A stretch of 64,000 bases of DNA, from positions 21,492,187 through 21,556,186 of the forward strand of contig OX578284.1 of the NCBI GenBank assembly GCA_951217055.1. The letters are read 5' to 3'. Positions 43,800-54,247 of the stretch are shown in pieces. The notes beneath the pieces were generated by a model. It had not been told where the DNA came from. It ran no database searches and worked only from the letters and a program-made list of their open reading frames with translations. How positions within the stretch are numbered: position 1 is the first letter of the stretch; every line of letters starts with the position of its first letter. A program made the translations under genes and the position numbers. The stretch comes from Gerris lacustris (taxonomy: Eukaryota > Arthropoda > Insecta > Hemiptera > Gerridae).

Positions 43800-43925
43800 C
43801 AAAAAAATACGTGTGGTGTCGCGGGACACCCGGTAGGAACGAAGTTCCTTACATTTTTCATAAATATAAATTATAAAATTACACTGCTAAGTACGTATAC
43901 ATTGCTAACTACTTATACATGGCGG
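43800..43925. repeat. Inner inverted arm, right
   Basis: ACGTGTGGTGTCGCGGGACA followed by CCCGGTAGGAACGAAGTTCC mirrors 42036-42150. Confidence 0.8.
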
Positions 43926-44581
43926 AGTTAGAAAAGAGACAAAATTAAAAGTAACGAACTGTTTGTACCTAGCAGAGTTAAGGCAAAATTAAAATAAAAT
44001 CATTATTTTATATAATTAAAGCAAGCGTCTTACTATAAATATATATTGAATATAAGAAAAAAGTTGATCATGATGAGTTTATAGTGAAAGAGTATGTTTG
44101 TTAAAGGAGTTTGGATTGAAATAGGACTGTTTTCTACCTACCCCGCCAATTAATTAAAAATATATCTCTTCCCTACTCTAAAGCTTCTGCTTGTATCTGG
44201 GTGAAATTTTACATGATTATATTTTATTTATTTACAAAACAAAGTGACATTTTTGATATATATAACAAAAATAATCAAAACAAGTCAAGTAACAGGCTTC
44301 CAATAACACTTCTTCCCGTCTTTTGAAGCTTACGTTTACGCGAGCGTTGCCCGTGAACGCTTGGGCGGATAACGTTTTCCGACGAACTCAGCCTGGGCAT
44401 TGGTAAAATGAACATGTGTACCAAATTTCATCTAACTCGGTGATCTTTTACTCAAGTTATCTTCATCTGTAGATTTCGTGACGGATTTTGCGTGACGGTG
44501 ATTTTGTGACGGTGATTTTGGTCGTTTTTTTTCGGATTCACTCCCGGGCTCCAGAACGTGCCATAAGCAACTTCGTTCCAA

Positions 44582-46560
44582 TAAGTCATTGTTTGCGCCA
44601 TCGCACTTAGTGATCCTCTGGGGAATATTGTCCATCCTGTTCTGCAACATTCCGCTTAGAATCACGATGGCTATTTTTACCATTCCGTGCAATAAGCCGT
44701 ACGTGAAACATACGCCTAAGTTTATTTAAACCAAAACATCATCATTGAAATAAGAGCAGCAGTTGAGGAGGTTCGTCCTGTTAAATCATATGGTTAGGAG
44801 AGGTTGACGACGTCTTCGCAGTTCAGGCCGAAGGAACTAACTCAACATTTCCACATAACGTTTTGACATCACCTTGTCGGTTCTGTCGTTTTCTTCCAAA
44901 AAGAAAGACCCAATGACTCACTTAAAAAATAGTGGAATTTTCTGAATACTCCTGCATACTAGGTAATACAGTTACCATTGACTCTCATCCTGAGCAACTC
45001 CCCTGATAAAGATCCCTATAATTATTTTTACTTAACCACAATACCATTTCTATGTGGATACAAATGCATAGTCGAACAACTCTCGAAATAGTTATAAATG
45101 TAATAACTTTCTACTTATATCAATTACATACACTGAATTATCAACTATTCAAGTTTTATTAAGATGATCCTGAAGATGGTCTTGACCATCTTTAGCCTGA
45201 AGCAAGCAACTCCTATTTTGTGTGGAAAATCTAATGGAATTCTTCCAAATAGTGAGGTTAAGCTTTCATAGCTTTTGTTTTTGATTTTTATGGTATAAGT
45301 TCAGCTGGTTTATTAAAATTTTATAATTCACAAATAGATAAAGTAATTCTTTATAGCTTCTTAATCTAATTGTTGTATTTAATTTTTTTTTTAATTCAAG
45401 AAATCTGAAAATTAACGATACTATATGAACTGCAATATTTCTTCGAGAAATAGAGCTTCTGTCAAATACTCTTCAATCAGAGAGAACATTTTGATTAATT
45501 TATTTTCCGCGTATATTCAAGTCATATGATTCAACCAAGAACACAAAATTCATAACTTATTGTTGAATACAACAGGTGTGATAATCCATCGTGATGTTGC
45601 TCTCTTTCTTCTAAACCCATAAATTAAAATGTTTAGAATTTTGAGATCGATAAGTCTTCTTTTTTCTTCTTGTACACTGATGCGAAGAAAAAAACAAAGA
45701 GGTAGGTTGTTAAATCTCAACTCCTCTTATTGTTTGCACTGTTTCCAAAACAGTTTGGTAGTTTTTCACTATTTTGTTTTCATTGTCTCGTGGGAGATAT
45801 TTTTCACCGTTTTCCAAATCTGGATTTTTGGCCTTTACCCAGGTTAAGGTGTCTAGGGACAACTCTTGAACCAAAGCAGCCCTTACATTCCCTTTTTAAA
45901 TCCCCTTGAGGTTTCAGACTATACTGACATCTCAACACTGCAGGGAAACCAGCAGAGACTTTACCTTCTTCCAATTCTGTCAAACGAGTAGACATGTTAA
46001 AATCCGGGTGTATTTCAGAGAGCATTTTACAATCCTGGCAACATCCTCCCTCATGAATTAAAGTAGAACCTTCAACTTGCTATTACATTACAAATTACTA
46101 CTGAATCTTTTCTACAACGCTTTACCTATGTCTTGAACGATTCTATTCCATTCTTGATACACTACCACAAATTAATTAAACACATTATTTATATAATTGA
46201 GTATAGTGTCCCGACGCACGGCGAAGTCTCTCCACGAAATAATTTGTTATTGCAAAGTTAAGGCAACCACATTCATTCCAATAAAAACATTTATTTGTTT
46301 TGATTTGTTGGTCTTCAAATAGATTTAATAACTTATCTTAATTAATTTACTTAATTAATATAAAATTAAGTCTGTTGGCCGTTATCTATAATGCAATTAT
46401 TTTTTTAACTCGTGTTGTTTTGTGTTATAATTTGAATTGATCTTTATTGAATGCAATGCGGCACCTCAAATACATGCACAATAATCAATCACATACCAAT
46501 AATCAATCAAATACTGCCACAATAATACCAAACAAGTTTGTTGAGACTAGTAGTTTCTCT
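44582..46560. other. No clear feature
   Basis: AT-rich. A 16-bp palindrome GATGGTCTTGACCATC lies at 45175-45190 within CTGAAGATGGTC. Frames of 72 and 73 codons near 45629-46025 on opposite strands have no recognisable domain. Confidence 0.35.
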
Positions 46561-46657
46561 AAGCTCTTCCAGAGTCCGGCTCGGACGTGCCCCTCCTAGT
46601 TTGGATGCCCTACTGTCAGCCTAGGTTAGGCCGACCAGTCGGTTCCTAAACGCTCTA
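46561..46657 (-). repeat. Dispersed repeat family C, copy 1
   Basis: On the minus strand GAACCGACTGGTC, GACAGTAGGGCATC, ACTAGGAGGGGCACGT and CTCTGGAAGAGC match copy 2 at 48096-48196 in the same order. Confidence 0.75.
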
Positions 46658-47560
46658 TCTTGAGTTTTGTATTAATACCGTTTCACTCAAAATTTAATAT
46701 AATACACAATAGTTTCTTTATTTGTTTTTGTTAATCACCCTTCCCTTAACAGAGTTATAAAAGTATTTACAAACTAAAATAAATAATTATGACTCCCCCC
46801 AAAAAATGAACTTGCTCAAAATATCACAAATTTCTAATTATAAGCCAATTTCAAAATATGTATTTTATGGAAAAATTCCTCAATATTGGATCTAATAGAG
46901 AATAATACTTGACCATAAATAATATAAATATATTTGACTAATTAATAGATACTTAAGACTAAATAATTTGAATATTAATTAAATATTAAAATATATTTTG
47001 TGTTCTTATTCATCTAAATGAAATAAAAATGAAAAAGAAGAGAGAATATATTATATATTATATTGTTTTTATATGAAAATCTCTGTCATTAATGTAACAG
47101 GCTAGAGAGAGGCAGTAAACCATAATGTCCCAGCGGTCGTAAATTTTCATTAAATTTTATACGAATGTGGATTCATGCGGTGAATAGGGGAGGGAGGGGG
47201 GTTAAGGCGATCCCACTAATAACTCATTCGATAAAATAATAAGCCCGAAATATTTCACTAGTACATTTCAGACTCGTGGTTATACGTCAGGATAATTTGA
47301 TTTCAATCACAAAGCTATTAGTTCATCGACTCTCTACGCAGAAACTTAATAATTAATGGCTTTAGCGTGAATGTAGATAGAGTATTACTGCGAGTATAAA
47401 ACATAAATTAAGGGTGATTACACTAATTACAGTAATCATAGTAATCTAAAGTATCGATCTACCAATATTAGAAATATAACCAATCTACCAATTTTAAAAA
47501 TGAAATCAAAGTAATTAAAAATTTAATCGATTTTAGGAAAAAATCTACTTACAATTTTAA
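46658..47560. other. AT-rich stretch, no feature seen
   Basis: Only a G-rich patch (GGGGAGGGAGGGGGGTTAAG near 47188) stands out. Confidence 0.4.
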
Positions 47561-47563
47561 AAT

Positions 47564-47875
47564 AGGTACTTCTTTAGACTGTTACTCCCCTTATAAAAAA
47601 AAAACAGAGGGGAGTAACAATTTAAAGATTGATACGGAATGTTATTCTTTAGACTGTTTTCCCCTTATAAAAAAAAACAGAGGAGACTAACAATCTAAAG
47701 AAGGTGAAAAGAATGTTCTTCTTTAGACTGTTACTCCCCTTATAAAAAAAGATGTGTGATATTCCTTTGTCCCAATGTACGTTGGACTAAACATCCCTTT
47801 GTCTTAATAGTTATTTAGTCAAAGTCATTTGTATTCTAAAAGAACATAGGGGAATAACAATCTAAAGAAGTACCT
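47564..47875. repeat. Nested hairpin cluster sharing one arm (MITE-like)
   Basis: The arm TTCTTTAGACTGTTACTCCC occurs near 47569 (direct), 47646 (direct, changed), and 47719 (direct). Inverted partners (GGGGAGTAACAATTTAAAGA or variants) follow at 47608-47628, 47682-47702 and 47848-47872. GGTACTTCTTTAGA at 47565 and TCTAAAGAAGTACC near 47874 close the whole cluster as an outer pair. The first two hairpins have ~15-nt A-rich loops; the third encloses ~110 bp. Confidence 0.9.
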
Positions 47876-47937
47876 TAAAATAAACGCCTACAGTTTTAAA
47901 ACATTTAAAATCGTTTTTGTGAAGTAGTAGCAGACAA

Positions 47938-48390
47938 ACTAATGCACACACGGTTGAAACTTAGATCGGACTAACAATGGACTAATTATGGCATAAAAAA
48001 AAGATGAGATAGTGTTGAGGGTACGATTAACAAAAACGATTTGTGTAATATAATAAAACATCGAGTAGAACAGAAAAAATGTATAACATACAAGGAAGAG
48101 CGTTTGGAACCGACTGGTCCTAACCAAGGCAGGCAGTAGGGCAATCAGACTAGGAGGGGGCACGTACGACCCGCACTCTAGTAGCGCTTCGAAGACACTA
48201 CAAGTCTTAACAGATAGCTTTTACAACGTGTTGGTTCACAAATAATTGTGGTTCGATCGACAGACATACGGGACAAAAAATGTGCCTGGTGATTTCTGTT
48301 TCGGAATTTTTGAATTCGGGGACATAAAAAATGTCGTCACACAGAATAACTTCATAGCTTCCTTTACCTTCGGTAAGCTCTGAAGCAAAA
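47938..48390 (+). repeat. Family A copy interrupted by family C
   Basis: ACGGTTGAAACTTAGATCGG and CTAACAATGGACTAATTATG (47950-47990) are family A. The sequence then breaks, and family A resumes at 48215 (ACAACGTGTTGGTTCACAAA) down to CTTCGGTAAGCTCTGAAGC (48369-48387). The family A 5' half is missing. Confidence 0.7.
48096..48196 (+). repeat. Dispersed repeat family C, copy 2
   Basis: GAGCGTTTGGAACCGACTGG, GGCAGTAGGGCAATCAGACT and AGGAGGGGGCACGTACGACC match copy 1 (46561-46657, minus). It is inserted in a family A copy, so it is mobile or younger. Confidence 0.75.
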
Positions 48391-48437
48391 AGGAGTGATA
48401 AATTAAATAAATAAGTTAAAAAGCAAAACTTCATTAA

Positions 48438-48480
48438 AGTATACGCGGTAGGATGCGAGAAGGCTATGTGCCACACTGAT
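48438..48480 (-). repeat. Family A 5' end, inverted
   Basis: Reverse complement of GGCACATAGCCTTCTCGCAT, the opening of family A, lies just downstream of the previous copy in the opposite orientation. Confidence 0.55.
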
Positions 48481-49174
48481 TATAGCATATCACTCACACT
48501 AATTGGCAGACAATTTTCTTAAGCTCTAACTTGATATGACAGCTCGTTAAGTAATAATCGAATCTAACTCGAAATAACTAAAAACTTTTGTAGAAATGAT
48601 AGGATTTTTTTAATAATCGAATTGAGTCTACTCAGTTGAAAGTTTTTGCCGAAGTAAATTTTAGTTGCCACGATAGAAACCTTGAAAGTTTCAAATAACA
48701 AGTGAATATTAGTTTCATACTTTTTTTTCTAAAGTCCAATGCTTTAAAACCTTTTTATTAAAACTGAAGAGGAATTTTCAGTTTTTGTTCATTCTCTTTT
48801 TCCTTTGAAACTATAGACAGAAACTATAGAAACTATAACTCAGTATTTGAATAATGCTGGACTTATAATGTTGAAGAAAAATGTTTTGTTTTCTACGCTT
48901 GAGAGTATTCAAGGAAAAAGTGTTATTATTTAGTTTTCATCTTTTATTACGCTATTTTACTTCACAAACACAAACATTTTTCATTTTCAGTGATTTCTTT
49001 TATAATTAAATTTTTTAAATGTCGGTAAGTTACAGCAGCAAATGCACTACTCGTACGATTTTAACAACGGCAACAAAATAATACATAAATAAGATTTTAC
49101 AATATCCAGCCAAATTACTTATGGTTCATACAAACGCGTTAAATTTTCATTACAACAATATATATTTAGCAAAA
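48481..49174. other. AT-rich stretch, no feature seen
   Basis: A short direct repeat GACAGAAACTATAGAAACTA near 48818 is the only pattern noticed. Confidence 0.4.
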
Positions 49175-49737
49175 TAGAATTTGTGTGGTACATAGCCTCC
49201 TCGCATCCTATCACATACTTTATTGATTTGATGCTTTTACAAGCCATAATTGTATAATTTATTAAATTGTTTCCCCCCCCCCTTTTTTTGAAAATTATTT
49301 TGATTTTTCACATGAATTAAAGTATTCATTAAGCGCAGACCGTCGAAATCAATCTGGTGATATTCTACGGTCTACTTTCGACAAACTCCGAATTTCATGG
49401 AAATAAAATTGGCACTTTTGAAGATAAAGGAGTAAATAAATGTATGTTTGTGCGCATGTTGAAGAGAAACAAATTGTAGACGGTTGAAACATATATAGAA
49501 CCAACAATGGGCTAATATGACCTATCATAAAAATCAGACGTGTAGTTTTTAAGATATGTTGGTTCGCAAAAATTGAAAGACAAACCGACAGACCGATAGA
49601 AAGAGACGGTACCAAAAATGTTCCCTAATGTCTGAAACGGAATTCTGTCTTGGAATTTTTGAAATTGGAGACATAAAATATTTTCGTTCTTCATTACACA
49701 CAGCTTCCGTTACCTTTGGTAAGCTCGGAAGCAAAAC
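49175..49737 (+). repeat. Family A, near-complete copy
   Basis: From AATTTGTGTGGTACATAGCC to the terminal TTACCTTTGGTAAGCTCGGA and AGCAAAAC. The terminal stem is preserved: GCTTCCG pairs with CGGAAGC, and TTACC-TTT-GGTAA. A poly-C and poly-T run lies at about 49273-49287. Three overlapping minus-strand frames of 60-88 codons are artefacts of the repeat. Confidence 0.85.
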
Positions 49738-49876
49738 AGTACTAAGTTAAAAAGTTTAAAAATAAAAATACATAATTCATTCTATTGTGCACAAGGTGTA
49801 AATAAGTGCTTTGCGTGAATTTAAATCCTAAAATATTGAAGAAAAATAAATATTCACATAAGAAATATTAAAATAC

Positions 49877-49906
49877 CTTGAACATGGTGCTCTGCATCCC
49901 ATGCAC
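49877..49906 (-). other. Candidate 30-nt internal exon (microexon), minus strand
   Basis: On the minus strand a good acceptor (TTTTTATTTGTTTTAG) is followed by 30 nt and a donor (AAG then GTATTTT). The length is a multiple of three, all three frames are open, and the base composition is near 50% GC inside ~80% AT DNA. Frame 1 reads Val-His-Gly-Met-Gln-Ser-Thr-Met-Phe-Lys; frame 3 reads Ala-Trp-Asp-Ala-Glu-His-His-Val-Gln. Gene unknown, partner exons not seen. Confidence 0.35.
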
Positions 49907-50634
49907 CTAAAACAAATAAAAACATTTATATATTTGTATTATTGGTATTTATAAATAAAAAAACATTTTAGTTGGGGTCAGTTCATAAGTGGAGATGAAC
50001 ATCTAATATTCGGGAGGCTATGTTGGAAATATTCTTATAGGAGTCTAAATACTCAAATCTCACCACACAACGCCTAAGTATTCAAACAACGCCTACGTTC
50101 AAGAATTCGAAAGGAACTAACGTTTTAATTCCAACCCAACAGATATAAAAACCCAAAACATTCTAATATTACCATATATAATCTAAATAAATTCATATTT
50201 TAAGCATCCCGAACTTCATTAAGAAGAGTGTTTTCTTTAAAATGTGTAGGTTTATAAACTACCTACCTAAAGAAAAAATTTAAATTTCTTTTGCTAACCA
50301 TACATACCTATATCTAAAAGCCACCCTGAGCTTCAAAGCTTCTTTGACACCTTCCCTTGTGGAACTAATATACTTAGTGTAAGTCCCTAATTAGTAACTG
50401 ATTCCCACTACTGGAAAAGCCTTTAAATTTTAACATTACTTGGAAAGGAGACATTTAGTCCTCTCGAATATCAGATAATCTCTTCTTGCCCAACATTTAA
50501 TATTATGATAGAGCTTATTACACCAAATACTATAAAATATGATTTCATTTATTCATTTTAAAGAAATAGTGATAATTATGTTCGTTAAGACAAGGTTTCA
50601 AATACATACATGGAAGCTATAATAAAAGGGTCGA
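49907..50634. other. AT-rich stretch, no feature seen
   Basis: No repeat or gene signal was recognised. Confidence 0.4.
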
Positions 50635-51015
50635 ATGGAAAAACCAATTAAAAAAGATGTTAATGTCATAAAAGTAAGATATCTTCTAAATTTCAAGTTT
50701 TTGGTACAAATGGTTCCGTAGATATCGACATGACCGCAATCTTAAATCGTGATGGAGAATTATAAACTGAGTTTTTTAGAGGGTTCCGAAAGGCTAAGAG
50801 AAACCTACGAGTATATACAAAATTGCAGAGTCAAAGGTCTAGTGGTTAGAGATATCGGACGGATTTTATATATAAATGACTGAGATCTTAAAACGCGGTA
50901 GTGGATCTTAAAATGTTTTTTTTGTTGAGAGCATCTCTCTAGCCTAAGAGAAACCTATATACAAAATTGCGCAGTCATGGGTCTGATGGTTCCAAAGTAA
51001 TCAAGATGGATGTCA
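50635..51015. repeat. Imperfect direct duplication, spacing about 150 bp
   Basis: GCTAAGAGAAACCTACGAGT with TATACAAAATTGCAGAGTCA (50791-50836) recurs at 50942-50978 as CCTAAGAGAAACCTATATAC with AAAATTGCGCAGTCATGGGT. Each is followed by GGTCTAGTGGTT or GGTCTGATGGTT. Probably a diverged dispersed repeat duplicated in tandem. Confidence 0.6.
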
Positions 51016-51130
51016 TGGGTATTTGGATTTTATAGTCATACATATGGAAGAGACTAAAAGCCATATAGAAATATTTTCTGAAATTTCATTTTTAAGTTTT
51101 AGGTAGTATTCATACTACGCAAAGTTTAAA

Positions 51131-51267
51131 TTTTTAATTAAAATCAAATTATAATTATTATTAACAAAGGGAGACAAACAGAGAAAAATAGACCGGCGCT
51201 TTGAGTCTGTTTTTCTCTGTCTGTCTCTCTTTGTTAATAATAATTATAATTTGATTTAAATTAAATA
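51131..51267. mobile_element. Palindromic MITE, family G, copy 2
   Basis: ATCAAATTATAATTATTATT (from about 51142) and its complement bound the element. Inner arms AAAGGGAGACAAACAGAGAA against TTCTCTGTCTGTCTCTCTTT differ from copy 1 (16340-16504), although the outer ends agree. Loop near ACCGGCGCTTTGAGT. Confidence 0.85.
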
Positions 51268-51309
51268 TTTTCTGGTGATAACAATATCTATAAAAACTGC
51301 AACTTGGTA

Positions 51310-51376
51310 TAGTACAATCGGTAAGAGTGTAGTGCAATGGGTAGGAGTGTAGCACAATTGATAGGACTGTAGTAGA
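51310..51376. repeat. ~20-bp tandem repeat, about three and a half copies
   Basis: TAGTACAATCGGTAAGAGTG, TAGTGCAATGGGTAGGAGTG, TAGCACAATTGATAGGACTG, then a partial TAGTAGAATTAAG. Confidence 0.85.
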
Positions 51377-52080
51377 ATTAAGACAAGTCTGAATTTTTAT
51401 ACTAGGAAGGAAAAATTATTTTGTGGAAATGTCTGACTAATAAGACGGTGAAGTCCTCCAGGTAAAAATTCTAAAATGTAATAAATAAGGTAAGGAACAG
51501 TCTGAAAATGTTTTCTAAAAAAAAAACTTTTCCCCAACGTTCCTTAGGAACCAACTCTTGGCTTTTATTACAATTTCCCCCTTACCATGTAGAGTACCTC
51601 TTAAGTCCCTCAATTAATAAACTCTTATATTATGCATAAGAAAGGAAGGCAAATTTAAACCACTTGACTCTGGCATATAACTTATATTAACCTACGCATT
51701 TCTTATACAAATATTCTTCTGTATATGTTGAATAAATTTAAACTTAAGACTCTTTAATACATAATTATATATTTTGCATAAAAACAACATTATATCATAT
51801 TAATAAATTATTGATGCATACTTCTCCCGATTATATTTTTAATATTTAATAATAAATAACGGTAGATATGTATTTAGAATTATAAGCTGTGTAGACCCAG
51901 CTCTACAACGTTAATTTGTCAATTTTGTTAATGATATTTTTATGGATAACAAATTTTATGCTTAAAAATTAGAATTTTTATCCTTTTACATTGTGTAAAT
52001 GTACGTGTATAAACATTATTTAAAATATAACATTTCTTTGTTCGTTAGATGTACGAGCATCTATGAAGGCCATCTTAAAA
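51377..52080. other. AT-rich stretch, no feature seen
   Basis: No repeat or gene signal was recognised. Confidence 0.4.
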
Positions 52081-52343
52081 GAATAACATAGTTGTCTTTC
52101 CACGTAAATTTAAATTGGTTATAACGCAAAGCAGCTTTCAGCCTTCATAAAGCAATCATCAGTGCCGTGACATGACGTGAGTCATGTCATAATTTAGACT
52201 CACTTCCCACTAATTCTTTTTATTAATCTAACTCAACTCTTTCTACCACAATCGGCATTCATGATTACCTTGTGAAGGCTGAAAGCTGTTGTATGTAATA
52301 AACCAAATTTTAAATTTACGTTGAGAGACAATTTATGTTATTC
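52081..52343. mobile_element. TIR element, family F, copy 2, with two hammerhead-like hairpins
   Basis: GAATAACATA (52081-52090) is exactly inverted at 52334-52343, and the similarity continues (TTGTCTTTCCACGTAAATTT against its near-complement). On the minus strand CACTGATGATTGCTTTATGA then AGGCTGAAAGC (52133-52164) has CTGATGA, a stem and GAAA. An opposed, degraded copy lies at 52262-52290 (GTGAAGGCTGAAAGCTG). GTGACATGACGTGAGTCATG is a further small palindrome inside. Confidence 0.75.
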
Positions 52344-53342
52344 TATTTCTTTTCTTTTTTTTTAGTTCGTTTTTCTTGTTCCTGATTCAGCTATACGATT
52401 CAAGTAGATTTGGTTTTAAGAAATGTATTTCAAGAGAAAAGCAATGAAGGTAAAGGAAAACCTGAATATAGTGTGGGAAAGGTCCCTACTAGGCCAGTCA
52501 TTTAAAACATCGTAGGTCGCAAAAAATTGGAGAGTACTCATTTTTTGGGATGTTGTTAGGATAGACACCAATAGTGTGAAACCAAGTTTGCAGCTTCGAA
52601 AGACCTGTGCTAACTGCGTGGTGCTCGAAAAACCTTCTACTTTTCAGACTTTCTTCCGTTTTTGGCTTATAACTTCTAAAAAGTGCATCCTACGGAAAAA
52701 GTTAATCTGTACACTTTTAAAGAAGACAATATTTCTTACAATTTGAGCACAACCGCAGCCCTGTAGGTCTAATAGCTTTTGAGATATAGCACTTCGAAAA
52801 TTGGCAATTTTTCCCAAAAAGTTCGAAATTGTCGTTTTAGCCGTCTTCCGAGCAGAATATCGACTAAAAATACTCATCCTGCAAGGAAAGCCTAAGGAAT
52901 GAAGTTGTAGAACAGTTAATTTGCTTTAATTTAAGCACAAGCAAAATCCTATAGGACCAATAGTTCCTCTGTTATCAGAAAAAAACGAAAAATGAAGATA
53001 TTGGATTTTTCAGGAAATGGAGCCTGACGAATTGCAGTACTTTTGTAAAGGATAATAAAGACATAACTCAGTGGAAAATGGTTAATATAGTGCAAAATAA
53101 AATTGAGTACATAAGGTATACATTTAACAAAATTACATCAACATTTTATAAAATTTGTTTTAATAGTTTTAGGGACCTGGGACGTGAAATGTTAAACGAT
53201 AAATTATGGCAGGACCTCAGCTGAATCCTGTACCAGAAATACACAACAAAATGTAAATTAGCATTTGTTAAATGCGTTATTAATTTTATAATAACTTACA
53301 ACATTGGGGTAGGCATGTAATATTAGGGTTACCTTGACGCAC

Positions 53343-54090
53343 TTAGAGATGCAGTCGTGTTCTTTTGGAAGGCCCAGGTTCGTAAGAAAGCTCCTCTGTT
53401 TTCGGATTAGATCTACTTCCAGAAACTACTGGTGAAGGGTCGTCGACGTCATCTTCTTCATCCGACTCATCCATGGCTAAGTAAGGAGTATTTAGGCAAG
53501 TCTTCCCCTGACAAACTTTACAAAGAGCAGAGCATTTCAGCCCTGCCCTCCGGCAGGAGCAGCTCCCTCCTCCGCACCCTTTCTGGCACCTGCATGACAG
53601 GAATTTCAACAGGGTTAGCGGCGCTAGTTCCTTGGTTGAGGTCACCGGTATCAGCCCCTGCTGGCTTTTTGACCAGCCCCACCAGTTGATGGGCTCTTTC
53701 TCTACTCCCAACCACTTTTGCACCTGGTGGTAGGTTCTGAAGGAATGTTGGGCAGCAGCCTCTTCGGTTGGGGGCAGACGAGCAAGGTGGACTCTGGCGT
53801 TGACAGCAGATCGGACAAATATCCCATAACGCAGGTCGTGGAGAGAGGCGTCTTTTCCCCCACCATACATCGCCACGAGAAATTTGTTGCCAGCAGAGGC
53901 TATCTCCTCATGGGTGGCGTCATGGTTAAGAAACGTGGCAGCCGCGTCAAGAAGGTCTGGGTGTTTTGAAAGGACGCTCAACATTTTCGTTTTCCCTTGC
54001 CAGAAAAGGGCAGAGGTGGTGTCGCAACCACCTGTTCTTTGTTGTCGGCCCTTCCAAATACGGAAGCGAAACTCATACCACTTTAGACAA
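53343..54090 (-). pseudogene. CXC-domain protein fragment (GCDTTSA...CXC family), 5'-truncated
   Basis: A 213-codon minus-strand frame from a Met at 53984 to a stop at 53343; it stays open upstream to about 54090 with no ATG. Just before the Met the frame reads GGCDTTSALFWQGKTK. A 'GCDTTSA.....GK.K' block is a conserved feature of a family I recall from arthropod genomes, followed by a linker (LARLPPTEEAAAQHSFRTYH at residues 68-87, then QKWLG, WGW) and a cysteine-rich CXC domain. Here the CXC domain spans residues 131-163 (C131, C133, C137, C142, C144, C151, C155, C158, C163), like the tesmin/TSO1 CXC zinc-binding, DNA-contacting module. An acidic stretch (172-182) and a basic C-terminus (SKRTRLHL) follow. 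Family members have a longer N-terminal region, absent here. Its function is not known to me. The frame is intact and GC-rich, so recent capture is possible; it may still be transcribed. Confidence 0.65.
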
Positions 54091-54163
54091 ACTTAATTTA
54101 AAAACAAGTAAAGGAGACGATTTTTTTTTATTAATAAATGACATTTAAAAAAATTTGGTTAGT

Positions 54164-54167
<4 letters not shown>

Positions 54168-54214
<47 letters not shown>
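54168..54214. repeat. Poly-A run of 47
   Basis: Homopolymer between the CXC fragment and the nested TIR element. It lies upstream of the minus-strand CXC frame, so it is not that gene's mRNA tail. Confidence 0.95.
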
Positions 54215-54216
<2 letters not shown>

Positions 54217-54247
54217 AACAAATAAAGAATGTTTGGTGGTTGAAGTA

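Larger units (their letters stand above)
41030..44581. mobile_element. Large TIR element (family E), about 3.55 kb
   Basis: The left TIR (41030-41272) begins TTGGAACGAAGTTCCTTATG. The right TIR (44321-44581) ends with its near-complement, CATAAGCAACTTCGTTCCAA. Both contain GAGCCCGGGAGTGAATCCGA or complement, (TC)ACCGTCAC-type short repeats and a GTACACATGTTCATTTGACC-like block. Between them is a second inverted pair (42036-42150 / 43800-43925) and a tRNA-like piece, but no transposase or long reading frame. The 86-codon frame at 44432-44692 lies across the right TIR. Target duplication was not identified. Confidence 0.8.

Noticed and set aside
45173..45190. Another hammerhead-like motif (CTGAAGATGGTC with a palindrome)
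   Set aside because: The perfect GATGGTC/GACCATC hairpin is not followed by GAAA, so it does not fit the motif.
47564..47875. A miRNA precursor cluster
   Set aside because: Arms are ~22 bp with poly-A loops and match transposon-type terminal repeats. Precursor hairpins are usually longer with mismatched stems.
52644..52877. 77-codon minus-strand frame, also seen as the start of a 121-codon frame at 55989-56354
   Set aside because: Identical peptide on both arms of the long inverted repeat. No domain recognised; best explained as arm sequence.
54168..54214. Poly-A tail marking the CXC fragment as a processed retrocopy
   Set aside because: The A-run is on the strand and side opposite to where a tail of the minus-strand gene would lie.
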